This document shows, piece after piece, positions 48,678 through 57,752 of a DNA stretch of 64,000 nucleotides (positions within the stretch are counted from its first letter, which is position 1; the number at the start of each line of letters is the position of its first letter). The stretch comes from Litchfieldia stipae. Its GTDB lineage: Bacteria; Bacillota; Bacilli; Bacillales; Bacillaceae_L. Made by a program: the position numbers and the translations under genes. The stretch covers positions 124,001-188,000 of the forward strand of contig NZ_JACYHA010000005.1 of assembly GCF_014837155.1 (NCBI RefSeq), in the 5' to 3' direction. The notes below the pieces were generated by a model. It did no database searches and was not told where the DNA came from. It saw only the letters and a program-made list of their open reading frames with translations.

Positions 48678-50369
48678 TTAAGATTCAGCAGCTATTAATT
48701 CTTCGATTTTTTTTAGTACCCCAGGCTCGAATTCTTCTAAAGTGGTAGCTGCTTGCTCTAATGCTTGCTGATATTCATAGCTTCTGAACAATTGCTCAGC
48801 TTCATTCAGACTAGTTGCAACCTTTTGATATCTGCTTCGATATCGATTGCCATATTGAATAATTCGTTCTGCAAGGAAAACTTGTTCAATCATCTCTTCA
48901 GTTTGAGCATATGTTTTTTCTACAAGCTCCTCAGCAGTCGATAGAGATTCATTAACCGCAGGCATATTAAGAGGCTTTTCCTCTAATTTTATGAGTACCT
49001 CTTCTACACCAGTTCTCGTCTCTTTTAAGATTTCATGAAAACTCTCCGGTAATCCTGGGATATTATTTTTAAGTAATAACCTTTTTATCTCATTTAACTT
49101 TCGTTGCATTCCGACAACCTTTTCTCTTGCTGCCAATTCATCCTTACGTAATGCTTGAATCATTTCACAATACTCAAAATGCTTTTCCTTTAGTTCCTGT
49201 AGAGAAGAATACACTTCCTCTAGTTCTACCTTCACAATTGAATAAGCTACATGCTCCTCAGACAGTTTATCTTGAATCATCACAAATTGTTTAAATAATA
49301 AAGTTAGTTTCTTCACAATTTGACGATGTGAATCAAGGTCCTGATCTGTTAATCGATAGCTTTGTTGGACCAATTGAGTTTCATAGCCCGAATCATTACT
49401 TTCTTCAAGCAATGTTTGAAAGTTTGATTCAATCTCTGCTAACTCTGTTTGAACAAAACGGTGCGCTTCCACTTCTTTTTCAAGCAAATCATACATCGTT
49501 TCTATCGACTCTTTCACTTCTTCTAGTCCTTGCTTAACTTCATCAATTTCGATTTTCTCGAGTAATTCGATGAAATAATTAAGTCTAGCTCTTGCATTTT
49601 CTATTTCTTTTTCCACTTGTATATGGTCTAGAATATAACCCTGACTCTTCATTTCGTCATGACCATCTGCTATTTCATCCAACTTTTTAGGTAAAATAGA
49701 CTGACATTCTGTTAGGAGTAATGGGATTTGCTCCATTTTTTCTTTCAAATCTGTCAAAAGGTCCTTCATGTTCATAACCATTTCTCTGGCTTGAAGGTAG
49801 TTTCCTTGTTGTGTTGACGTTTCAAACTCCTTGAACATTTCATTTATAGCATCAAGCCTTAGCTCTAGCTGTAGTTCAGCCTGTCCAAAGGTATGACGGT
49901 GTGCAAGTAATACTTTCTTAAGTTCTCGATATGATTGCTTAAGCTCTTCAACCTCAACACGGTTCTTCTCTTCACTGCCGATTAACTCATTTAATTCCTT
50001 TAATATTCGATTGATGGACGAATCTGTTGAATTTAAAATATCTTCAATCTGCTGCAGGACTTTTTTCGCCTTTTTAAACCGATATTTATCTGCAAATTCC
50101 TCTGCATCAAATAAATATTCCTCGACATTTGGTAATTGGAGAGTAACAATCTCATCCCATTCCTTTCGCCATTGTTCAAAAAGCTCCTCAGCTTCCCCTG
50201 TCATATTTAGTTCTTTCACTTTCGATATTTCATCCGTCACTGGTCGGTTTGTAATTTCAATTTTCCATAATTCTAACCGATCCACTTCTTGATATATCTT
50301 TTTTCGAGAATAAAAACCAAAAATCGACACTCCAATTATAATAATAAAAATTCCGATCAGGTATTCCAT
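48678..50369 (-). CDS. ezrA: EzrA, septation ring regulator
   Basis: Membrane-anchored, spectrin-like regulator that limits FtsZ rings to mid-cell. 563 residues: a single N-terminal helix (about 3-22, YLIGIFIIIIGVSIFGFYS), then almost continuous coiled-coil repeats of acidic-basic character. The ATG at 50369 follows AAGGGGG; upstream ATG at 50393 overlaps it. Stop codon lies inside the target duplication of repeat copy D. Confidence 0.95.
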   Translation of the reverse strand: MEYLIGIFIIIIGVSIFGFYSRKKIYQEVDRLELWKIEITNRPVTDEISKVKELNMTGEAEELFEQWRKEWDEIVTLQLPNVEEYLFDAEEFADKYRFKKAKKVLQQIEDILNSTDSSINRILKELNELIGSEEKNRVEVEELKQSYRELKKVLLAHRHTFGQAELQLELRLDAINEMFKEFETSTQQGNYLQAREMVMNMKDLLTDLKEKMEQIPLLLTECQSILPKKLDEIADGHDEMKSQGYILDHIQVEKEIENARARLNYFIELLEKIEIDEVKQGLEEVKESIETMYDLLEKEVEAHRFVQTELAEIESNFQTLLEESNDSGYETQLVQQSYRLTDQDLDSHRQIVKKLTLLFKQFVMIQDKLSEEHVAYSIVKVELEEVYSSLQELKEKHFEYCEMIQALRKDELAAREKVVGMQRKLNEIKRLLLKNNIPGLPESFHEILKETRTGVEEVLIKLEEKPLNMPAVNESLSTAEELVEKTYAQTEEMIEQVFLAERIIQYGNRYRSRYQKVATSLNEAEQLFRSYEYQQALEQAATTLEEFEPGVLKKIEELIAAES

Positions 50370-50561
50370 AAAAAGCCCCCTTGCTTCTATCATATCTTTT
50401 ATGTATAAACCTCTGTTAGTTAGAAGGCATAATAAAAATCAATTTAATGTTTTTTCAATGTTTTTATGATACCATGTAAACGACAATTTTTGAGCAAAAT
50501 TTTAAATTTTTTTACAGAAATTTGCTAAGGTGAAATTAATCGTAAATTAGGAGGGGTTCAT

Positions 50562-51383
50562 GTGAAAATTGATGGACATATTCATTCTCCATTTTGTCCA
50601 CATGGTACAAATGATGAATTTAAGCAATACATTGAAAGAGCAATTGAACTTGGGTATAGCGAAATTTCATTTACAGAGCATGCCCCACTCCCTCTGAACT
50701 TTGAAGATCCAACACCTGACAAGGATAGTGGGATGGATCCTACAAAATTAGAGAAATATATTTCTTACCTACAGAAACTTCAAAAAAGGTACAAATCACA
50801 AATCAACATTAATATCGGGTTAGAAATAGATTTTATTAAGGGATATGAAGAGGAAACAAGAAAATTTCTAGAGGAATATGGTCCATATTTAGATGATAGT
50901 CTACTATCCGTTCATTTCTTAGAGTGTCAAGGAAACTACTATTGCCTCGACTTTTCAGCGTCGATGTTTAAGCAAATGATACAAGTATTTTCTTCTGTGG
51001 ATGCGATCTATGAAAACTATTTTGATACACTTCACAAATCCATTACCACTGATCTTGGGCAATATAAGCCTAATAGAATTGGACATATTACATTAGTCCA
51101 TAAATTTCAAAAGTTATATCCTGCTAAGAAGGACTTTCGTTCAAGCATTCTTTCAATCCTAAACCAGATGAAAGAACATCGTCTACAACTGGATTATAAT
51201 GGTGCTGGTGTGAAAAAGGAGTTTTGCGGGGAGCCTTATCCACCACAATGGGTAATTAAGGAAGCCATAAAACAAAAAATCCCTCTAGTTTATGGATCTG
51301 ATGCCCATAGCGCGAAGGACTTAGAACAAGGGTTTGATTCTTTATATGCAAACCATCTCTTTACATCACCTACGACATCCTAA
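50562..51383 (+). CDS. hisJ: histidinol-phosphatase HisJ (PHP family)
   Basis: Dephosphorylates histidinol phosphate in histidine biosynthesis. 273 residues of the PHP family: metal ligands in DGHIHSPFCPHGTND, FTEHAPLP and GSDAHSAKDL; AGxGxK-like DYNGAGVKKEF near the end. Starts at GTG after GGAGGGGTTCAT. The rest of the his operon is not here, as in B. subtilis. Confidence 0.93.
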   Translation: MKIDGHIHSPFCPHGTNDEFKQYIERAIELGYSEISFTEHAPLPLNFEDPTPDKDSGMDPTKLEKYISYLQKLQKRYKSQININIGLEIDFIKGYEEETRKFLEEYGPYLDDSLLSVHFLECQGNYYCLDFSASMFKQMIQVFSSVDAIYENYFDTLHKSITTDLGQYKPNRIGHITLVHKFQKLYPAKKDFRSSILSILNQMKEHRLQLDYNGAGVKKEFCGEPYPPQWVIKEAIKQKIPLVYGSDAHSAKDLEQGFDSLYANHLFTSPTTS

Positions 51384-51391
51384 TACGCGTT

Positions 51392-52051
51392 TTACTTGGC
51401 TGTTCTAGCCTGTATATAAGAATTCTCAAGTGGGACACAGATGGTCATATTTACCCATCTTTCAAGTTCCTTTACATATTGTTCTGTAAAATAATCCTCA
51501 TTGTGTATCACATGCAATACTTCTGACATGTATTGTGGATGAAGATAAGGCATTGTTAGCATCCCTTTTAGCTGCATAATAGCTTGAGGGATTAACATTT
51601 TTCTAAACTCCTGCTGATGGATCCCAGTTTCTAGAATAGACTTAATGTAGAATTTCTCCTTTGTCATATAGGTTGTTAATACCTCTCGGATAAGGACAGA
51701 ATCTAGTGTAATTTCTCTTAGTACACATCTAGCAAGCTGACTGTTTTCTTTTTGATAATACATCGTTTCTTTAATAAACATAAGCAGGCACTCTCTAGCT
51801 GAACGGCGCTCAAGTTCAACATACGCACGTTCAATGACTGATATATACCCTTCTAAATAAGTAGATACCAGATATTCCAACAAGCCAGCTTTATTATCGA
51901 AGTAATAAGAAATATTAGCAACGTTCACATTTGCTTTTTTTGCAATTTCTCTAACAGACGTTCCATCAAATCCTTTTGTATTAAACAAAAATGCTGCAGC
52001 ATCAATGACTTTTTCCTTCGTTTTAGAAATTTTTTTCACCTTTAATTCCAT
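51392..52051 (-). CDS. refZ: RefZ, TetR-family regulator of FtsZ
   Basis: DNA-binding protein which, in B. subtilis (as YttP/RefZ), binds sites near the chromosome origin and inhibits FtsZ near the poles during sporulation. 219 residues: TetR helix-turn-helix at about 30-50 (SVREIAKKANVNVANISYYFDNKAGLLEYLV), then a helical regulatory domain. Convergent with hisJ, ending 8 bases from it. The neighbourhood ezrA-hisJ-refZ matches B. subtilis. Confidence 0.9.
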   Translation of the reverse strand: MELKVKKISKTKEKVIDAAAFLFNTKGFDGTSVREIAKKANVNVANISYYFDNKAGLLEYLVSTYLEGYISVIERAYVELERRSARECLLMFIKETMYYQKENSQLARCVLREITLDSVLIREVLTTYMTKEKFYIKSILETGIHQQEFRKMLIPQAIMQLKGMLTMPYLHPQYMSEVLHVIHNEDYFTEQYVKELERWVNMTICVPLENSYIQARTAK

Positions 52052-52206
52052 AATTAATGACCACCTTTTTAGAAATGGTGTATACTCTTTATTAATTCTA
52101 GGAATTAATTCTATTTCCTTTATGAATCCATCGACAAATAGCTTTGTTATTCAACGGATTTTGATAGGGGTCAAATAAGATTTATGAAGTATTAAGGGGG
52201 ATAAAC

Positions 52207-52689
52207 ATGTTTCATGTCGAACAATACAATGATAACCGTGTAGAAAATTATAAATTAGTGATTAAACAGCTGAAAGCTTTAATTGAGGATGAGCCAAATC
52301 CGATAGCTAATTTGGCAAATGCATCTGCATTATTAAACCAATTTTTAGATAACGTCAATTGGGTTGGTTTTTATCTAACTGAACAAGAGAATCAGCTTGT
52401 TTTAGGACCATTCCAGGGGTTACCTGCTTGTGTTAGAATTCCATTTGGCAGAGGCGTTTGTGGGACTGCTGCCGCTAATCGAAAGACAGAAAGAGTCGAG
52501 GATGTACATGCCTTTCCAGGTCATATTGCTTGTGATGCTGCTTCACAAGCAGAAATTGTCATTCCAATTATCAAAGATAATGAAGTATACGGTGTCCTTG
52601 ATATCGATAGCCCCATCAAAAATCGCTTTGATGAGATTGACCAAGAATACTTAGAAGAATTTGTTCAAGTATTAACTACTTATTTATAA
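52207..52689 (+). CDS. ytsP: YtsP, free methionine-(R)-sulfoxide reductase (GAF type)
   Basis: 160-residue single GAF domain. The three cysteines of the fRMsr class are present at C75 (GLPACVRI), C85 (GRGVCGTAA) and C109 (HIACDAAS), so the protein probably reduces free Met-R-sulfoxide. ATG after GGGGGATAAAC. Its stop (TAA, 52687-52689) directly abuts degenerate repeat copy E. Confidence 0.9.
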   Translation: MFHVEQYNDNRVENYKLVIKQLKALIEDEPNPIANLANASALLNQFLDNVNWVGFYLTEQENQLVLGPFQGLPACVRIPFGRGVCGTAAANRKTERVEDVHAFPGHIACDAASQAEIVIPIIKDNEVYGVLDIDSPIKNRFDEIDQEYLEEFVQVLTTYL

Positions 52690-52870
52690 GCTGTTTTGAT
52701 CAGAAATGTCGATTTGAATGCCGCAGCCTGAATACACTCCGCGTCCAGTGGGGTGACTGGTGAGCCTCCTCGTCGCTTACGCTCCTGTGGGGTCTCACTT
52801 TGGCCACAAATCCCACAGGAGTCTACGTCCATTCAGGCTGCTAGGAACTATTTAACGTTAACACTTTTGC
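52690..52870 (+). repeat. degenerate MITE-like repeat copy E
   Basis: Starts at the last base of or just after the ytsP stop with GCTGTTTTG, then CCGCAGCCTGAATACACTCC, CGCGTCCAGTGGGG, GAGCCTCCTCGTCGC, GGGGTCTCACTTTGG and ATTCAGGCTGCTAG. This is the long form, closest to copy A. The right terminal repeat is unreadable, so the end is approximate and no target duplication can be defined. The 235-base gap holds no gene. Confidence 0.7.
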
Positions 52871-52882
52871 TTTGATTCTATC

Positions 52883-52913
52883 AAAAAAAGCTACCTTCAT
52901 CGGTAGCTTTTTT
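52883..52913. terminator. bidirectional terminator between ytsP and ytrP
   Basis: AAAAAAGCTACC and GGTAGCTTTTTT pair perfectly around a 6-base loop. Confidence 0.9.
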
Positions 52914-52924
52914 CGTGTATTCAT

Positions 52925-54760
52925 TTATTCTTGAATAACGACTCTATTCTTTCCAGAGTCTTTGGCCATATATAATGCTTGGTCAGCACGATGGAATAAT
53001 TGCTGTACAGTATCTTCAGTTTCATTTCTCCAATAAGCAACTCCACAAGAGATCGTTACCTGTGGCGACGTATGATCCCGAACTTTTTCAACTAACCTGT
53101 CTGCTATCGCAATCCCTATACTTAATTCTACTTTAGGTAAATAAATCGCGAGCTCTTCTCCACCCCATCTGGCACCAATATCATTATCTCGAATATTTGC
53201 CTTCATAATTTCAGCAACCTGAACAATCACAGAATCTCCGACCTGATGACCAAATGTATCGTTAATCCCTTTAAAATTATCAATATCCACTAATAGAAAA
53301 GTACCGAAACCATCTCTTTCCATTGAGCGATGTATTTGTTCATCCAAATAATTTCTGGAATATAATTTCGTCAAATGATCAGTGATAACTAGTTTCTCTA
53401 ATTCTTCACGGAGTGTTGAATTAGAAAATGCTAAGGTTGAATGATGAATTAATGATTGAAACAATTTAAATGTATCGAAAGAGAAGAAGTATGGGCTTTG
53501 ATGTAGAACGATGGCAAAACCGATGACTTTATTACTTTGAACCATTGGAACTGCCATAATTGAACGATATACAGCTTTTTCTTCATATTCTTTTTCATCG
53601 GTTCCATAATCACCAACAAATAGTGTATCTCGTTCTTCCTTAATCTTTTCACGAACATATTCGAGGATGTCTAATGCAGCTGTTGAAGAAAAGTAAGCAG
53701 TACTGCCTTCTAATACTTCAATTTCACCAGTATTCAATGTGAATACAAATCCAACTTCATGACCATGTAAATATTTAACAATTTGATCAGACATAAATGA
53801 GATCGTATCTTTTAATCGTAAATTTGAATTTAAACGATGTGTCGTATCATTAATTAATTGTAAATCTGCCACAAGTCTTTTGGATTGTTGATAAAGCTGA
53901 GCATTTTCTAAAGCACTACCCGCTGTATTTGCTAGCAACTCAATAAAGTTAATTTCATAATCTGGAAACATTACATTGCTCCCAGCAATAACTTGAAGGA
54001 CACCATATACACCTTGTTTGCCTTTTAAAGGTGCATATAGGATTGATTTACGCTCACTTACAACGTCTTCCTTTTGGATATTTCCAGTGACATATGCCTG
54101 AATTGCTGCTGAATTTTCATAATTATTATATTCTAAATCCTTTATCGGTAAGCTATCGTTTTCTACATTATCATGGGATAATAATAGAAAGTACTCAAAA
54201 GTTGGATATACATTTTCTAATGTTTTAATGACTTCACTTAAGACATCATCTATATCCATTGACGAGTGGAACTTAGCTGTTAAACCAAATAAACGTTCAT
54301 ATCTAATTTCTTCATTTAAATACTTTGTGTATTTTTGAGAGCGATCAATTATTTTCGAACATTCTTCACCCAATGTATGTATTAACGTTTGACTAGCAAT
54401 ATAGCCTTGTTCTAATTCTAACGAAAGAATACCGATGATTCTATCATTTATTTTCATGAGTACTTTTCTTGATTTCAACTCATTTGAATGAAGTTTGAAT
54501 AATGTGTCAATTCCATCCAGAGAAATAGCTTCTAGCTTTGATAACCTTGTTCCATTATTTCGAGTGGTTGCTGCTGGAATAAATTGTTCCTCCCACTCAT
54601 CAAATAAATAAATCGTAGCTTCACTTATAGGGAATTCCCTAATGATTAATTCCACAAGCTTTGATGTAATATTTGAAGGATCAATGTCCATTGTCATTAT
54701 TTCATATAGGTTACTTTTAAATATTAATAAGTTCTGAACCTCTATTTCTAGTAATTCCAT
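52925..54760 (-). CDS. ytrP: YtrP, GAF-GGDEF putative diguanylate cyclase
   Basis: 611 residues: tandem GAF-type sensory domains (about 150-290 and 305-445) and a GGDEF domain at the C-terminus. The active site is GGEEL (533-537) preceded by an inhibitory-site motif RDND (524-527) five residues upstream, the canonical RxxD spacing for product inhibition. It is therefore probably an active c-di-GMP synthase or binder. No membrane helix. Start is the ATG at 54760 with AGGTGA 5 bases upstream; the ATG seven codons earlier is worse. Confidence 0.9.
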   Translation of the reverse strand: MELLEIEVQNLLIFKSNLYEIMTMDIDPSNITSKLVELIIREFPISEATIYLFDEWEEQFIPAATTRNNGTRLSKLEAISLDGIDTLFKLHSNELKSRKVLMKINDRIIGILSLELEQGYIASQTLIHTLGEECSKIIDRSQKYTKYLNEEIRYERLFGLTAKFHSSMDIDDVLSEVIKTLENVYPTFEYFLLLSHDNVENDSLPIKDLEYNNYENSAAIQAYVTGNIQKEDVVSERKSILYAPLKGKQGVYGVLQVIAGSNVMFPDYEINFIELLANTAGSALENAQLYQQSKRLVADLQLINDTTHRLNSNLRLKDTISFMSDQIVKYLHGHEVGFVFTLNTGEIEVLEGSTAYFSSTAALDILEYVREKIKEERDTLFVGDYGTDEKEYEEKAVYRSIMAVPMVQSNKVIGFAIVLHQSPYFFSFDTFKLFQSLIHHSTLAFSNSTLREELEKLVITDHLTKLYSRNYLDEQIHRSMERDGFGTFLLVDIDNFKGINDTFGHQVGDSVIVQVAEIMKANIRDNDIGARWGGEELAIYLPKVELSIGIAIADRLVEKVRDHTSPQVTISCGVAYWRNETEDTVQQLFHRADQALYMAKDSGKNRVVIQE

Positions 54761-54920
54761 CTTCTCACCTACATTTATCATGCCTATATTCGTCTACCTA
54801 CGATATTATGTCTATTATAATTTAAAAGTCAGTAAATTACCCTATTTACTTCACTATTTTTTCATTAATTCTTACTTTTTTTACAAAAACCCCTAAAAAT
54901 AAACCTAATTTTGAAGGAAC

Positions 54921-54949
54921 TTGACTTTATACCATATAAAACATATAAT
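54921..54949 (+). promoter_or_regulatory. SigmaA promoter of rpsD
   Basis: TTGACT and TATAAT with 17 bases between; strong match. Transcription would begin near 54957, giving a leader of about 190 bases. Confidence 0.8.
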
Positions 54950-54956
54950 GTTCGTT

Positions 54957-55140
54957 GTGTAAAATATTGCAGCATTTGTGATGGTTTTATGTATTCATTT
55001 TGTTCCTCTTAGTTCTTTAAGATGGTGTATCGAGTAACTCTTGGCTGCTAGAGCGAGGATACATGAAAATAAAATGACCGTAAAAACCCGAGTCGCATCT
55101 GTTTTTATTTTACAACAAAATAAAAACATTGAAGGAGGAG
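54957..55140 (+). promoter_or_regulatory. long structured rpsD leader (probable S4 autoregulatory site)
   Basis: A 190-base untranslated leader with inverted segments, ending in a GTTTTTATTTT / AAAATAAAAAC hairpin (around 55100-55127) adjoining the ribosome site GAAGGAGGAG. B. subtilis S4 represses its own rpsD translation through its leader. The remaining 5' part of this 370-base gap shows no gene. Confidence 0.5.
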
Positions 55141-55146
55141 TCATTC

Positions 55147-55749
55147 ATGGCTCGTTATACAGGTCCAAGCTGGAAATTATCCCGTCGTCTTGGTATTTCA
55201 TTAAGTGGTACAGGTAAAGAATTAGAAAAGCGTCCATACGCTCCAGGACAACACGGTCCTAACCAACGTAGAAAGCTTTCTGAGTATGGTTTACAATTAC
55301 AAGAAAAGCAAAAACTACGTCATATGTTCGGAGTAAATGAGCGTCAATTCCGTAACTTATTTGATGCTGCTGGTAAATTACAAGGTAAGCACGGTGAAAA
55401 CTTCATGATTCTTTTAGAATCTCGTCTTGATAACCTTGTTTATCGTGCAGGTTTAGCACGTACTCGTCGTCAAGCTCGTCAATTAGTTAACCATGGTCAC
55501 ATCTTAGTTGATGGTAGCCGCGTTGATATTCCATCATACCGCGTGAAGCCTGGTCAAACTTTCACATTACGTGAAAAGTCACGTAACAATTCTGCTGTTA
55601 AAGAAGCAGTTGAAGTGAACAACTTCGTTCCAGAATATTTAACTTTTGATGCTGAGAAATTAGAAGCAACATTCACTCGCTTACCTGAGCGTTCTGAATT
55701 AGCTGCTGAAATTAACGAAGCTCTTATCGTTGAATTCTACTCACGTTAA
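55147..55749 (+). CDS. rpsD: 30S ribosomal protein S4
   Basis: Primary 16S rRNA-binding protein nucleating the 30S body. 200 residues, [23 protein letters not shown], with the S4 RNA-binding domain ([34 protein letters not shown]). The zinc-ribbon cysteines found in some S4 proteins are absent, the Bacillus C-minus form. Start is ATG after GAAGGAGGAG; an upstream TTG would translate that site. Monocistronic. Confidence 0.98.
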   Translation: MARYTGPSWKLSRRLGISLSGTGKELEKRPYAPGQHGPNQRRKLSEYGLQLQEKQKLRHMFGVNERQFRNLFDAAGKLQGKHGENFMILLESRLDNLVYRAGLARTRRQARQLVNHGHILVDGSRVDIPSYRVKPGQTFTLREKSRNNSAVKEAVEVNNFVPEYLTFDAEKLEATFTRLPERSELAAEINEALIVEFYSR

Positions 55750-55756
55750 TAACAAG

Positions 55757-55790
55757 AAGGACCTTGGATTTATTCCAGGGTCTTTTTTTA
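55757..55790 (+). terminator. terminator of rpsD
   Basis: GACC-TGGA and TCCA-GGTC pair around a short loop followed by a run of seven T. Repeat copy F sits directly at its T tract. Confidence 0.8.
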
Positions 55791-55793
55791 TTT

Positions 55794-55962
55794 GGCTGTT
55801 TTCGTATATATTGTTGCTTTTGATACCGCAGCCTGAATACACTCCGCGTCCTGTGGGAGCCAACTAGTCCCACGGGAGTCCCCCGTGTATTCAGTCTGCT
55901 AGAAATCGAATCGATTCTCAATTAATTCACCTCAAAAAACAACAAACTTTGAGATAACAGCC
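55794..55962 (+). repeat. intact MITE-like repeat copy F (short form)
   Basis: 169 bp. Left end GGCTGTTTTCGTATATATTG, right end reversing to GGCTGTTATC; flanked by the direct 8-base repeat TTTTATTT at 55786-55793 and 55963-55970. The core is identical to copy D over about 95 bases, with a short difference (6 bases net) near the right arm. The insertion point is the T tract of the rpsD terminator. Confidence 0.93.
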
Positions 55963-56025
55963 TTTTATTTTAATAGGTCCAGGTAATATCAATAGGATTG
56001 TCATTTCACCTAGAGATTACTCCAT

Positions 56026-56062
56026 GAAAAAAAGAAGCAGAATATGGAAATCTGCTTCTTTA
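56026..56062 (-). terminator. terminator after tyrS
   Basis: AAAGAAGCAGA and TCTGCTTCTTT pair around a loop of about 9 bases; TTTTTT follows on the minus strand. Confidence 0.85.
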
Positions 56063-56075
56063 AACTATTCAATAC

Positions 56076-57365
<1,290 letters not shown>

Positions 57366-57373
57366 TTAGACAA

Positions 57374-57640
57374 TAAAAAACTCGCCCCTTCATAAACGAA
57401 GGGGCGAGTATTATATCGCGGTACCACCCTACTTAAAAGCTATATCATGCTTTTATCTCAATATTTCTATAACGGGAAATAACCGTCCTCTGCTACTAAC
57501 AAATTGTTATGTTCACAAAAGAAGCTCAAGGTGGTAATTCATGCTAACTTATGTACTGATTTGCACCAACCATCAGCTCTCTGGAACATTGAAGTTATAC
57601 ACTACTGTGACCTCTCATTGCTTACTATTATTACTGTCTT
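57374..57640 (-). promoter_or_regulatory. T-box riboswitch of tyrS
   Basis: On the minus strand: stem I with AGAGAGCTGATGGTTGGTGC-type distal element, specifier region GAATTACCACC with codon TAC (Tyr) at 57536-57534, then the T-box GGTGGTACCGCG (57417-57430, reverse) and a GC-rich terminator (CTCGCCCCTTC / GAAGGGGCGAG, 57381-57407) followed by T. Reads as a complete transcription-attenuation T-box. The 5' end is estimated. Confidence 0.9.
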
Positions 57641-57717
57641 TTTTATCATATTATACAACTTTATGTCAAATAAAATATTGGAAATTACTAAAAAAATAAT
57701 ACTTCTAACTTGCTTTA

Positions 57718-57726
57718 TGCTATAAT
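57718..57726 (+). promoter_or_regulatory. extended -10 promoter of the PBP gene
   Basis: TGCTATAAT is an extended -10 box 27 bases before the ATG; no convincing -35 is seen. Confidence 0.5.
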
Positions 57727-57752
57727 GTACATGATTTTAGGGGGCTGATGAT

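Noticed and set aside
55724-55921. 65-codon minus-strand frame across repeat copy F
   Set aside because: It runs from rpsD through the terminator into the repeat; not kept in copy D, which has the same core, so it is not a repeat-encoded gene.
57504-57725. 73-codon plus-strand frame antisense to the tyrS leader
   Set aside because: Falls wholly within the T-box RNA on the other strand, which explains the sequence.
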